From NCBI GenBank assembly GCA_947462335.1, contig OX381710.1, forward strand, positions 59,528,842-59,592,841: DNA of 64,000 nucleotides, in the 5' to 3' direction. Positions 1 through 13,400 of the stretch are shown piece after piece (position 1 is the stretch's first letter; every line of letters starts with the position of its first letter). The notes beneath the pieces are model-generated. The model searched no databases. It had not been told where the DNA came from and was given only the letters and a program-made list of their open reading frames with translations. This stretch comes from Harmothoe impar. Taxonomy: Eukaryota > Annelida > Polychaeta > Phyllodocida > Polynoidae. The translations under genes were made by a program, and so were the position numbers.

Positions 1-885
1 GGTAGGGCCTGGCTGCAGTTTGTAGTCCCCACTCTCTTCCCGTCATGCCTTCCGCTGGCTGCATCCCGGACTACAAGGGAAAACGCCTGATAACTCAAAA
101 TGACACAATAATTATAAAAAAAAGAAAAAGATTCCGTTCAAAAATAAAGGAAGTTGCGATTGTATAAGATATCGGGCTGAAAATCTACACCGTGTATCAT
201 ATAGCAGGATGCATTAATCTACATTACGTTCTACGCTTGAGTTCGGTGGAATAAAAAAAGTAAGGAAAAATACCACTACATTACGTTCTACCTCACAGGA
301 GTTACTGTATTCAGAAAGTGAGAAGACCTCACGGGTTCTTCTCAAACGCTCCACTTCAGCAAATGGAGATGTAGAGGGGCTGGGCAAGAAGTCAACGTCT
401 GTGACTCCTCACTTTCAGCAATCTTGGCCCACTCTTAAACCCTCATTTCCCCCCATTCCCACCAACCTACTTGATGCTCACTTAACCCGGTCCGCCCTGG
501 AGTAGAAAGCACAGCGTTTCCACCCCTGGAGGAGGGCCAGCAAGGCCAGCAGTCAACAACATTGCCGCAAAAATCCTACAAAAATCTCCACTTCCTAAGT
601 TCTTGCAATTCTTCTAAAAGAGACTTGGAGATTAAAACACAACATGCTGGAAGTGATCCCACAGGAGCAGGAGGAAAGCTTCCGCTCTTATCTCCGATTT
701 TACTTCCACTTCCTGCCGAGTTTTCTTCTTTTTAATTAGACGTTATTTCCTCCCACTTGGAACTACAGAAAGAGGATCAGTTGAGCCAGTCAAGAAGCAG
801 TGTTTGTGTTGGGAATGGGAAGTTTCAGTGGGCAATTTCTGAGACTTAACTGCGGCATGGAGAAACTCCTGTAGTTTTTAGGAGG
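1..885. other. Non-coding host sequence, nothing recognised
   Basis: I see no gene, RNA or repeat that I can support here. The reading frames are short and carry no recognisable domain. The stretch ends at the TA that begins an inverted-repeat transposon. Confidence 0.6.
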
Positions 886-1843
886 TACACTGAAAATTCT
901 TGGGGTTAGACAATGCTAACATATCTTAGTCAAAACCACTAACTTATCAGCATTATTAAATCGAACTAAGATTTTGCTAAATTATGACTAACTTTTCACT
1001 AACCAGCTACCCACAGGAACTCCACACCAGGTGACAGCACAAGCAAATCATGAGATATTTATCTATATGATAAGATTGTAATTGCACTTGTTTTCATGCT
1101 TAGAGGTAACCTTTTCTAATTTTGAATATGATATGGGATGTAACATAATGTATGTATGTATCTACTTAGCCAGTTTAAAAAAAAAAACTGATCAACCTAT
1201 TCCAATGAGGTTTTCTGAATGGGACACCTTTTTTGTGTTTTTGAAAAATGCATATATCAAAGACAGACTCAAGTCTCTAAATGGCCAATTCTACAGGACA
1301 ATAATTGTTATGTAGACAAACTGGCTTCAATGGATGGAGTTACCATTGCACAGGTAACTCATGATGTGGTTGTTGCATATAAACCAGGGCCATGCCACTG
1401 ACTGGTTATAGATGTACTAATCACTAATGAATGACTACCGTAAATTCCTGCATGTAACTTGTGGGTTATACTAGAACCAAACCTCTAGTGCAGGTTATAC
1501 AATATTCTCAGGTCTATGGGCGGGTAATACAAGGGTTTTTGAAGGTATAGTACAGTACCAAAATCACAATTTTCAAGCCCTAGGTAGAGGTTATAGGATT
1601 CTCTCAAAGTCAGGGTGTGAGTTATATGTGAGATGCGGGTGAACACCAGATTTTATGGTAGCCTCATAAGTTCAGGTGACCTGGGCAATGCTAACTTTTA
1701 GCTAAGGGTTAGCAGCAAAAGGCTAAGATAGGATAGGAACTTTGGGCACGTAATTTTCGCTAATGTTTGTACAAAAGTTAGTAAAAGGTTAGTACAACCT
1801 ACTAACTTTTGACTAACATATGAGATTCAATATTTTCAGTGTA
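886..1843. mobile_element. MITE with TA-flanked inverted repeats (Tc1/mariner-like size class)
   Basis: The two ends are inverted copies. The left end reads TACACTGAAAATTCTT and the right end read backwards is TACACTGAAAATATTG, and both continue into stretches rich in 'gctaac/ttagtc'. A TA dinucleotide lies at each boundary, as expected for a TA target duplication. No transposase frame is present, so this is a non-autonomous element of about 958 bp. It contains a second, smaller element (1437-1658). Family assignment rests only on the TA and is tentative. Confidence 0.5.
1437..1658. mobile_element. Small MITE nested inside the 886-1843 element
   Basis: Short inverted ends (CCGTAAATTC on the left; ATTTTATGG on the right, the complement of CCATAAAAT) are each flanked by TA. 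The element is about 222 bp with no coding capacity. It sits inside the larger TA-flanked element and must be the younger insertion if both boundaries are right. The ends match over only about 9 bases, so confidence is moderate to low. Confidence 0.35.
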
Positions 1844-3469
1844 ATAGTGGGTGAGGCTAGTAGTAGATAACACCCCACCCGACCCCCCAAGGGAGGTTTT
1901 GAATTTTAAGAGCTCCATCCATCTTTTCGTTGTAGGCCCTTGGTGTCGGCGAAATGTTCATCGACTGGTGACTTTGTCGGAGACTTTGGTCCGACAAGGG
2001 GTGGATTTAGTTCTCAGATTTAGTGATAGCTGCAGGGTTAAGGTGATGAAACGCAGACTCTGCCTGGGGCCGCCCCGGAGGAGGCTGGAGGGAGCACGGG
2101 GTGGCCGCAGGGGCTGCAGGGGTAGGGTTTGTGGCCAGGGGGGAGAGGTAAAAGACTGATGAGGATCCTCCCTCTTATTGTCATTTAAAAGAAAACAGTC
2201 AGCATTACTTACTCCCTATAGCGCTGTTGTGGACGTCCCCGGTAGGTCGCCATCTTGTCCCCACACTTCACCTCCCCATGCACAGGAGAGGGCTACTGGC
2301 TCCGACCATTGAGCCTACAGTGGTTGCTCATTGCTCCAACAGACTCATCAAGGAGTGAGGCGCCAGTATTGTGTGAACCAGCTCAACTTGAGTTCCCTTA
2401 ATTCTCTGACAGGTTTCAGCAGACACTGCAGTCGACAAGTGGCATCCTTATACATGCCGCCGCCAACTTACCCACAAGGGGAATTCAACATGTGTCCAGC
2501 ATGTCGTGCCAGCATCCGCCCCAGCCTGTACCAAGTCAGGGAAGGGCATTACTGTATACATGTACTAACATTCCTCTTGTCTGTGTCTGGCTATATCAAT
2601 TCTGATGTGGATTTGACAAATTATGTGTATATCTTACCTGTACTTCAAAGGCTACTAATGGAAAGATTTGCACACATTTGAAGTGGTATACTGACAGTGA
2701 ATAGAGCATCTAACCATAATATTCTGTGTATATATCTGTAGACCATAATGATTGGAAATATCAATAAGAGAAAAAGAGTAATGCCATCGAAAATCAAATA
2801 TCCAATCATCAGACCTGAGGAGTATATTTTAATTTTATATATATCATATAATGCTGTTCAAATGAAACTAAACTAATCATGGAATGAATTTTATAGGTAG
2901 ACGGTTATAACGATGTGCCATATATGCACAGGTTTATCATATTCTTCATTAAATAGCACAGTGTTTCAATTGATCCTGTCTAAAGCGACCCCTGAAGAGA
3001 CTTTGAAATATAAACGCAATATTACTACAATACATTCAGGATAATCATTACAATACGAGGCAGTGGTTTACCACTATAGACACAACCGGCATCTGGCCAG
3101 AAAGATGAACGACATACATAAAGACACACTACCAGGGTGTTACATATACATGTACATACCGTACTTATCATCGAAATGTATGGAACCCCAGTGTTTGACC
3201 ATATTGTATTTGTACTGCCAGCTTACAGATACATAACCCACACATCATTGATATTCAGATCTAATACACATGGGCTGCCTGATTCACCGTCCAACACCAT
3301 TCTGTGTACTGTATATACCAGCCATACATAGACCCGGACTCTCTGCACAAAGCATGGATCCAGCAGACAGCAGTCACAGCGGGATCAGAAATTAGCTGTC
3401 AGCTCCAACCTGCCCCGACAGTTGATCTCACTCACTGACAGACAGGACAGTCAGGGACGCAGCAGAGTC

Positions 3470-3635
3470 ACTGCAGCGCCAGGGTACCAGTGACGGCCGA
3501 GGGAACTGCGAACAGTTTGATATGCAGTGAAACCTGAAGTTTAGCACCATAGTCTTGCGATGCCATAGAAGCAATAGTATGCTATAAGTGACATAGGTAT
3601 GCAGGGACCCGGGTTGAGGTAGACAAGATGGCGGC
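3470..3635 (+). promoter_or_regulatory. Paired CTCF-like and YY1-like motif module, copy 1
   Basis: ACTGCAGCGCCAGGG at 3470-3484 is followed 152 bp later (start to start) by GACAAGATGGCGGC at 3622-3635. The second motif matches the YY1 consensus AAnATGGCGGC. The first resembles part of a CTCF core. The same two words recur 155 bp apart at 33473-33641 while the sequence between them has diverged. This may be a spaced regulatory module or the conserved parts of an old repeat. Confidence 0.35.
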
Positions 3636-4513
3636 GGCCTTGGGTTGACCCCGTACAGTGTATGGGACGCAGGATGCGTCAGCTGGCACTCCCACCCCTG
3701 CCCTGCCAACACACGGCTGGCACCCCTCAAGTTGTCCCTTGCAGCTATCCGTCCTGACCGTCCTGCCTTTTAAATTCCAGGTTGGGGGCGGGAATGGATA
3801 TAATGGACCCGGGGCAGGGAGCATGGCGGTGTGTGTGATGCTGCTGGGTTGTAGCCCAGGGTGGTAGGTGAGGGTGTGTGGGGTTATAGAGGTGGGCGGG
3901 TTATGGTCAGGAGAGGCTTGAGGCAGTGGTCAGTGATGGACACTGAGGGCCTATGACCTTAGATCTCAGTGGGAAGCATATGGAGTCAGGGTAAGCCAAT
4001 CCCCACAGGTCCTATATACCCCAAGGCTGACACTTACCACCCACTCCAGCACCCCAGCGCTACACAGGTACCTGAGCCTCTACTGACCTGTAGAGGGTCC
4101 ACTCAATCACCCCCTCCTCCAGCGTTACCACTGGTACCCCCAGTCTCCCACCTGCCCCTCCAGAACACTACACCATGCCCGTTAACATGGAACCCTAACC
4201 CCTGGAGGGGAAATCAGCCGAGACTGTTTCCAATCGACTCTTCTAGCGACATCACACAAATCCTGGAGAAGCGGAGGCCGCCCACCTCCTCTGGTCATAG
4301 ACACCCTACACCCTCCGCCTCCAGGGTGGGCACACCCGGAGTTACACACGGGAGCGGGTGGGCACTGGGAGACCAACAAGAAAATATGGGCATTTTTACA
4401 TTTCAGCTGGGATTGGGAAATATGGACTGTTCGCATGTCAGGATTGGGCATAAAGTCGGGAGGGAAAGCAGTGTGACAATGTCAACGTCAGAGGAGGTAC
4501 TCTAGTACTTAAA

Positions 4514-4557
4514 AGGTGCATCTACTAGTATATACAGGTGCATCTACTAGTATATAC
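4514..4557. repeat. Two-copy direct tandem duplication of 22 bp
   Basis: The word beginning AGGTGCATCTACTAGTATA occurs twice back to back (4514-4535 and 4536-4557) with no differences. This is a small recent duplication with no evident function. Confidence 0.8.
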
Positions 4558-7500
4558 AGCTACAGGGGAGGTATATACAGGTAGAAATTAGTAGATCCAA
4601 GTGGCTTTTTATTGTTTAGGGAACGTCTCACACGGAACCTGTACAAATAATGTATGATTCATTTAAACATCAACTCCCAGCATCTTGGCCAAAACGTTAA
4701 ACAAACATGATTAAAGCCGAGTCTACCCTTTCAGTATTTGATATGACCAGCCGGGGTGCAATGCGTGTATAAGGGGCCGACTCACTGGGGGAAGTTGGCT
4801 GCAGGGTGAGGGCGGCGACGTAAGGGGATCCAGGTCCAGCCTGGAGGGATGCACTTGTGGTGCCGGGTGGGAGGAGGCTTTGTGTGGGACCAGTGCTGGA
4901 TATATACAGTAGGATATAGGCACATTGTGCCGCCCTCCCAGGTGGTCAAACTGCATCTGTGGTGTAGTGTTTACGAGGGGATGTTTCCCAAGGGAACCAC
5001 TGCAAGAATATGTAACAAGGTGTCTTTCGGTGGAAAAAAGCAGGGAGGCGCTACCATAGGCAGTAGTAACCCTTCTACAAAAACACATTCATGTATTCAT
5101 AGCCTCGCTGTCTCTTTGTCATAGGACAGCCTGGTCGATGTTGTTCTGTAATATTCATCCTTCAATATTCATATTCAGTCGGATACATTGCCTTTTTAAG
5201 CCCACTGGTAGCCTACCAATTTATCCTTATAATCCTTCACTCACCACATACCTTGTCATAATCTGCAGATTGTGAACCAAGTACCCATTTCACCCTCAAT
5301 AACCGGCACCTGTATATATTCATACCTACAATTGTGTGTTGTGGATTTGGAAAGTAACTGACCATCCTGGTCCCATATCCTTGAGTTATACATAGCATAA
5401 GTTGGTTCTTATCCTTTAGCTTGGGTGTATTAGGAGCTTTTATGTTTGGCCACCCAGGTCCATTATAAGGCCACGAGAAATGGCCCTCACTCCAATTGTA
5501 CTCTTGGTGGAGGGGCAGTAAGAATAGTGTCTTTAGTGTGAAGACAATCCTCTCTTAGTCTCACTTTAAGGTGTCAGGGAATATTGTGTTATTGAGTAGA
5601 AATCATGGAAGCTACTTAGATTGCCTTGCTGGTTTTAAGTTTCTGGGTTTGCAGTTCTTAGTTGAATTATGACGTAAACCATTTGAGAAGGACGTAGCAT
5701 GCACCTTAGATGCAGTGCAACTAGTACATCAGGTGATATTTCAGTCTTAGTTGGAATGTAGAGATCATTAGGAATTATTATGCTTCATTAGGAATTAGTG
5801 AAATTTCAAACGGGACACAATAGATAATGTGGCGTCCTGGGGCTTCATGTGATGACTGGGTGTTCAGGTGAGTCCACACCGTGCACATCCAGCAGCGTAT
5901 ATCAATACGTGAGGAGGTTGATGTGAGAGGGGTAATATTCCTATTTTGTAATCCATCTACCTCGGTACATGTTTTCAGTATAATTAATGCACTTAGTCTG
6001 CGTTTCTTGCATGACAGAATGAGGGAGACCCATGGATCGTTAAAAGTATTGTAAACACCATGTTAAACATTCATGTAAAGGTATTAAATAGTTCTTGAGT
6101 GCGGTCTAAAATGTGCCTTCAGATCAGTTTCCCACAAAGTATAGGGATTAAGACGGGGGTGTATATACATAGAGGGAAAGTAAGAGGATACGACATATAC
6201 ATTAGCTAGGCTAATCCGTTTAGTCTTTGTAAAACAGGGTCTTTAGTTAAGAATAGGAGAGGGCCATAGGTTAAACATTATTCCTGTGTTCTGACTCCTG
6301 GTCCTGTGTAGAGTGGGGTGTATGACTTTTGATGATGAAAACTGTTTATGACAGTGGGTAATTTGTTCCCCCAATATAGGGTAGGGGAGTTAAAACAACA
6401 TATTGTAGTAACACTTGGGATAGGCATCCTTAGACAACACTTTGATGTCGATGCTATTCATGAAACATCGAAGTATAGTATCAATATGGTACATGCATTC
6501 TGTCTGGATACTGTAGTTTTTATTACAGACGAAGCAGAAAAAGCTTGGTTCAATTACAATTATGTTCTGTTACTGGTTGACTGATCAAAGGGATGACATT
6601 CCTGATGTTAGGGTAGATATTAACAAAAGGGGGAGTGAAGAAAGCCCCATACATTAGACATTAATGTCTCTGGCAGCAGTATCAGTGATGGTATCTGCTG
6701 TGCGGATGTTTCGCTTCAACTCTACCAGGCTGTCTTAGTGTCGGGCTGAGCAATTTCAAGTGACATCTCCCTTCCTCAGCTGCCTCAAGATTCGATCTCA
6801 AGAGCTAGTTTATATATGTGTACCAAATTAAATCAAATCCCCCCAGATAGAAGATGTTATAGCTCCATGCACTGTGGAATTCATACATTATCCTAATTCC
6901 TTTTTTAAGGTTGAACGATTTTTATTGTCAAGTCACGACGTATACACAGAAGATGTGGTAAAAGCTCACACTATGGTGAATCCCTTGGCAAGTCAGTGCA
7001 AGTCATGTATGCGTATCCTCAATTGTCAACACCTAAGGGATGAGACGAAACTGGAAATTGTAAGATAAAGATAGATAGGACAGCAAAAATAAATGATACA
7101 TAAGATGTGTATGAAATAAACATGTACAGGATAACAACAGAATAAAACAATACAAATACAAATATCGTACCTACGATAGTGTAGGCATTCAAATCAAAAA
7201 GAGAGTAATCCAGGAGTCACAGTTTTCTAGTCGAATTTCAGATACAAGACAATAGTCAGATACTGTGCTATTAGCACTAATTCTCTCAGATGTACCGATT
7301 CAGTACACATACCACAATATGTGAGTGCAGTAACTCTCCAATATAAATTGGCTTTAGGGATGCATGATAACAGCTTGATCAGACAGTGACGGCGATAGTG
7401 CAGTAATATACAGGATATACATGACACTATAACTGATCACCAATCACGGAGGTCACTAGAACATCTCCGACTACAGGTGATTTATTTCTCTATTCATTGA

Positions 7501-10500
7501 CTACACTGCCTCAATATGGAAAGGTCGTGTAATTCATAATCAGCATTGTATAACAATTTAAGCCATTGTATGGCGGAGGTTCATGTGAATAAATTATATA
7601 AAAAGCGAAGATAAATAAGCGTGGGGGGTCTTCATAATAGTATATCTATAACAGGACAGGGCATCTGCATGGCCATCAGGTGACGGGGTAAGGGGAGCTG
7701 TGGATCAGGAAAACACTGCCTGGTGCCATGGAGGAGAGACATGATGTGTGCACACTTAGCTATGCAGACCACACCTTGCCGCATCAACACTGGTCTATAG
7801 GGGCGTAGCGGGTCCACTGCAGCACCAACCCAACTGGGGCAGTGGTGGAAATGTGAACTAACAGTTAGGTTACATCAAGTTACATGTTGAAGAAGACCAA
7901 TTAATTTAGTTGCAACGTTGATTCATTCTACATGTTTTCTAAAGCAACTTTCCAACACCTTCTCAGCTAATGAAAGGTCAACTATACTGTACATGACTGT
8001 GGTTTTGTGGATTGTGATTGTGGTTTTGTGTGATATCTCAACCTAAGTTAAGTCACATGTTCGCTAGTCCCCAGGAATATCACGACAGTTCGGCGTGGGG
8101 GTGGTGTACATTGTTTTAGTTTCATGCATGGTCATAAGTGACATTCCGAGGGGACAGAATGGCGGCCTTGCTGTGAGCACCAGTGAGAGAGCTCTGCCCC
8201 ACACCCCCAGACACCCTGTACCCACTACACTTAGTGCCCCACAATACCAATAAAACAATGAGGGGCTTTTAAAACACATCCCCAGGAAGCTGGGTTCCTA
8301 TAATGGAGGCAGACAATATTTTTGCTCCGTTTTTTAGCATTGCAGCTATGATTCTGTGTTTGCGGGACAGTATTTGTTTATTATGTTGACAATGTGAATG
8401 GACCGGTCTGCGACCTCAGCCTAAACCACTGCAGTAAGGCCACATGTGCGGACCAAAGTAGTGCCTGATGTGTTTAGAATATACAAGTGCTGGCAGTGGT
8501 GTTTTTTCATCCATTGTTTTCTAGGTGTTCATCCATGTCTGAGGGGGAAGTCCCAAGAAGAGAATAATGGCATGTATTCTGTCTCTGTCTCCAATAATGC
8601 CTGTATTCATTATGGAGAAACCCCACTCCATCCTGCATGGATCCCCGCCGATGCCGCCAAATATAAACCAGATGCACGCGCGTGCCGCCCACACTCCTCC
8701 CATTCATGACGCGGCAGCCAGTTATGCCAAAACATGAAGTAGCAGCCACTTCTCTCAGAGACCAACTGCTGAGCACTTTAACCTGCCAGGTACCTCGGAC
8801 CTGCCACAAGGCTTCCTTGTAGACATGGACATTGTCCTCACACAAAGGTCGCTGTATGATGAGTGCGACAAAGGCATTCCTGGGGGTGGGATCAGGTGAC
8901 AGTAGTCTGTGCTGCCACCAGTAGTGGTGCTGCATGTGGGTGGTACCTGGGCAGCACGTGTCTGTCGGCAACCCAGCAACATCGTGGTCCATCATATTCG
9001 GACGTGCAACTCCAATACTCCAATAGTCTATCAAGTAATAATGGACAAATGTCATCACCTGAATGTATGAAATATCTTTACATCTTTAATTCGACCATGA
9101 TTTGATTCACCTTAATAGAAACTGATCTAGGGAGGGGTGCAAGTGTATCAGACATATCAAAACTAAAGCCCCTCAAATGTAAAGCACTATCTAGAGTACC
9201 ATGGAGTATTACTGACACCTAGAGCAGTCCTTCCTTCTGGTGGGATTTCTATTTCTGAGTATTTCTCTCTACCTTAGCGGCATTAAGATCCAGTTCAAAC
9301 TGATGACGGTTCTAGCAAACAGCGGACATAAATTGATCATGGAGTGCACAAAATCTCATAATTATAGGTGAAGCTGAAAATCTGGATCCAGTTCCTCTTA
9401 CATATTAGAAAAACCCATAACTACACCAATCTTAAGCTTTGTGTCTCAATGATCATAAATGTTAAGGCAATTATCCCTATTGGAAGTTGATTTCCAACTG
9501 CGTGGCAAGCGGTTACAATGCTATGTTTTTGACCATACAGTAACTTGTTTTACTCGCTGTCCTTTCTTCTATGTATTTGATCTAATAATGTTATTCAATG
9601 TGGTGCATGCAAATAAAGGGCACTTTGAAATGAATTACTATTTTTGTAGTTCAGGTTTGTGATGGTTTGGGATAATTATTTGGAAAGTAGGCGATAGACC
9701 ATTGCATTGACTGCCAGACGTTATATAGAACATTCAAGACATTATGGTCTATATATATTGGCCTTCTTTGACTGAGGCGCCACTATAATAGCCCAGTAAA
9801 CCATAGTGGTAGAATGGCAAGTGAATACCTGTTGGCCTGAAGCAGAGTGCTAACTTAGCACAGGTAATGGAGACCCGCCCATTCATTCCCTATTATCTGC
9901 AAAACGAGGGTAGCCCATACAAAATGCCATCAGTAGAAATGCTATACTATAGCCCCATCATGAGTGTTTCTATGCCTGGTTACACAACTGACTCATGTGA
10001 ACTAAAATGGCGATGATATTACTTCTTATCTGCGATCCTATACCGATGACTATCTTGGTCTGAATATAAAAACCCTCCTTCAAAAGCAGTTTTCCTTCGG
10101 TTGTAGGTACCAGAGAATGTCCCATCTTATATTACCTGACAGCGGAGCTAGCAGCCACAAGGCAGGGCTCTTTGTGTGTAGTGTGGGCACCGCGCAGTCA
10201 GACTTACAGCCCATAGAAACCATCCCCCAAAGTGTGTATTTTACGCTGTTACTCTCTAATGGCCTATCATTTAGGTGATTACTATCAGCCAAGATAAGAA
10301 TTTGCAGATGGCTTATCTGGAGTAATGGAGAGCTGTGCCCCTGCATTGGCCCCTTGCAAAATGGTTGCTGACTTTTCTGGGTCAGTGAACTTGACCTTGG
10401 GGAAGGTGGGAACAATGGTGGGGTAGTGAGCTGGATGGTGTGCCTCCTCCATGTACTACTGTTAATGGTGGGTTCTAGACTTTAACGGTCACACAAGTCA

Positions 10501-11112
10501 AACATCATTGTTCATTGTTGATGCCCCCAGAGGCAACATGTAGGGGAGAAGACCCAGGGACCATATCCAACTGTACCAACCCCAGAATTATGATGAAAGA
10601 AAAAGAAATGAAGAGGTGTATGAATAGGTGCAGCAGGTGCTTTAACTTGTGCCTAATTCATACTGTCAGTTCTTTGCTCTGCAGATCTGCGAGATAAGCA
10701 CATATAGCAGCTTATCTGCAAACCGCATGTACTCAACAGAAAATAAATTGTGTCCTGCACAAAAAGGACATTCTTCACGCGGTTGTGACTACTGTGTGGA
10801 TTCTTCCGCAATATGTACATATGAGATATATGAATAACTAGAGATAAGACGGGGTATCAGTTCTATTCCACTTTGTGTTCCGTCCAGTCGGGTATTATAA
10901 AATACGTTAAGTCTCTCACATTTCCTTATACATGTGCATGTGCCCTACATTACGTAATGATACATTAATATTCAGGTTACATAACATGTAATATGTCGAA
11001 GTACAAATGATACTAATATTTCAGAATGTTCATGATATCTGTCATATCTGCCTTCCAGTTATAGAGCTTACAGAGAAAAGAAGTAGACAGTGACTCTCAA
11101 ATGGGAGTTGGG

Positions 11113-11884
11113 CCCCGATCACTGAGGTAACTCTCTCCACGACTCTAAAGTGACTCCCTATCATTAGGGAGTCTAACTGCCCTCCGGACGTTAAACTAAC
11201 TAACAATCAAAAGTACTGACTGCCTTTGCATAGAGTCAAACAGTCAAAATGGGATGACATCATAGAAAACAGGAGTCAAATCTATTTGACACTATTATTG
11301 TAGGGAGTCAAAATGGATGATGCAAGGAGATCTTAACAATTCCCGTCTCCTTGGTTTCATCATTTACATCAATCTGAATGGTGGGAGAAATCAGAGATTT
11401 TATTTACTTGATCTCAGCCATCAAGCTTATAATCCATGCATAGATGAAACAGTGAAAATGCTTTAACATTAACATTTACCCAATGGTGTCTATGCTTCTA
11501 CTGTACCCTATTTTGGTCTATTTCACATAGTGAAATAGTATTTTCTGTCTTGATCAGATGAAGATGGCTATTTTAAAACCATTATGACAGGCACTGTTCT
11601 GAGAAAAACTCTACAAATTATATTGTGAGGCCCTCTAGGGGAAAAGCTCAGGACTGGTGAGATATTGAAAGTTTAAGTTTGAGAGTCAGGATAGTTTGGG
11701 GAGTTGTGACTCCCCAACATGGAGTCCTCCAGTTCATGACTCCATAAGACTGGAGTCAATGCGAGGTAGGAAGTCAATTAGCTCTTAGAACAGGAACAGG
11801 AGTCATTATAGAGTTATCATAGAGTCCCACTAATATTAAGGAGTCACTTTAGAGCATTGGTGAGAGTTACCTCAGTGACCGGGG
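11113..11884. mobile_element. MITE-like element with about 65-bp terminal inverted repeats
   Basis: The left end (CCCCGATCACTGAGGTAACT, continuing through ACTCTAAAGTGACTCC to about 11180) matches the reverse complement of the right end (about 11816-11884; CCCCGGTCACTGAGGTAACT). The interior is rich in GGAGTC/GACTCC words and has no coding frame. I could not find a convincing target duplication, so the exact boundary is uncertain. A second, younger MITE is inserted directly next to its right end. Confidence 0.6.
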
Positions 11885-11890
11885 CTGGAG

Positions 11891-12194
11891 GCTGTGTCTC
11901 ACGAACTTGGGCCAATGTGTTCGTCTATGACCAGGTGCCGTCTATGACCGGGTGCTGTCTCTGACCGGGTGCCGTCTATGACCGGCTATCTAAAAAAGTC
12001 GTTTGGAGGAAATTTTTTTATTTTTTTATTTTACAATTTTTATAAGGTTTTACTAAGCTCTACATTAATGACTATGTGTACTGTTCTATAGTTAAAGATG
12101 TATGCTTCCTTGCTAGCCGGTCATAGACGGCACCCGGTCATAGACGGCACCCGGTCATAGACGAAAACATTGACCCAACTTCGTGAGACACAGC
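11891..12194. mobile_element. MITE (304 bp) with 6-bp target duplication CTGGAG
   Basis: CTGGAG is present on both sides (11885-11890 and 12195-12200). The ends are GCTGTGTCTCACGAA and its complement. Each inverted repeat, of roughly 90-100 bp, is itself built from three or four copies of a word like GTCTATGACCGGGTGCC, so the termini are both inverted and tandemly repetitive. The centre is AT-rich and there is no coding capacity. The neat duplication dates it as inserted after the adjacent 11113-11884 element. Confidence 0.75.
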
Positions 12195-13304
12195 CTGGAG
12201 AGATTCTACTTCTCTCTGTGTTGTTGTGCATCACACCTATATGTCAATTAATGTACCACGTGTGCGATTTCATATGTGAGTTGTAGTACATGCCATACAC
12301 TGATATGATATTACAATATCCCTTTATATATGTAGTTTCCGAGCAGTATGGGTTATTGGCTCTTTACAATTACAAGACCCTAAATAGGACTATGTGACTA
12401 ACTAGATATGTACATGTACATACTGCATATACCGGTTTGTGGGTTCCAGGAAGGCCAATTGGCAGGTTGTATATTGTATGGTTTCAGTTGGAAAACAAGT
12501 CCCTTATTGCGTCCAGTAATAAGGCAAATGTCCCGGCAGTGCAGCTCTTATTGCTGCGTGTGGCAGTAAAGTGGTAGTCCTAGAACCCACCCCGTCCCCC
12601 GATCCCTCCTCCCCATTGTGGTATTGTTAGTTGCATTATAAAGGGCCACAGGGCAGGTCCTACAAATGGGAAATAACTACTAAAACCTCATTTGACTTTG
12701 CTCTAAACAGTGAGAGTGCCACCTGCCCTGGATCGAGGAGGGACTGTAAATCTGGAAACTACTTGGCTTAATGATTAGTAGGTTTTATACAGGCCTTACC
12801 CCCGCAGAGCTTGGAGTATATGGCGTCTTGCAAATGATTGTGGCCCAAGGAGGTAGCAGAATGCCATGGGCATGGCGCTGGAGGTGAGGATTTTGCCTCT
12901 GAATAAACATGGAGGAGGCAGTTTTCATCACGTACACATTTAACTATCCAATATCAGATTAAACGCCCAAAACTGTTTCATGGTTGATAGGTGAGGAGGA
13001 AATTAGGAACCTTTTGGGACAACACATTACCAGGGTATATCTGTCATTACATAGGATGACCCTCTACTCCTTAGCATGTGCTGTGTGGTTGTAATGGGAA
13101 TTGGAAATCAGACATTACTTCATTGATATAAAGAATTGGGTTGAAGTCGGATACAGACCTCTTGATACCACTTCCATTATAGATAATTCATGGGATACTC
13201 CTATCTTTGTGTGCACATGGATGTTGTACATGGTATTGGTTCGGGTTGAATTGAGATTATCCATATGCTCTCCTATCCCCAGGAGTATGACCACACAATA
13301 CTTT

Positions 13305-13400
13305 AGTCTCGAGATACACAATTTATCTCCTGAAGGCTAAGGATACATAATTAAACCTCAGGGTACACAACTGAACCTAAACGTACACAGTTTAACCCCT
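13305..13400. repeat. Degenerate tandem repeat, unit about 22-25 bp
   Basis: Four imperfect copies of a unit like GRTACAYAATTTAACCTC run in tandem, ending in 'acacagtttaacccc'. No function is apparent. Confidence 0.5.

Larger units (their letters stand above)
1844..11112. other. Long non-coding stretch, no supported gene
   Basis: About 9 kb without a recognisable protein, tRNA or rRNA. Frames of up to 183 codons exist (for example 8507-9058 on the minus strand), but none shows a domain, signal peptide or composition typical of a gene. The stretch contains YY1-like motifs (2248-2263 reversed, 3622-3635, a variant at 8151-8167), a CTCF-like core at 3470-3484 and a short direct duplication at 4514-4557. 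Otherwise I see nothing. Confidence 0.55.

Noticed and set aside
8507..9058. 183-codon minus-strand frame
   Set aside because: No domain, signal or biased composition that suggests coding; isolated in non-coding DNA with overlapping frames of similar length on both strands.
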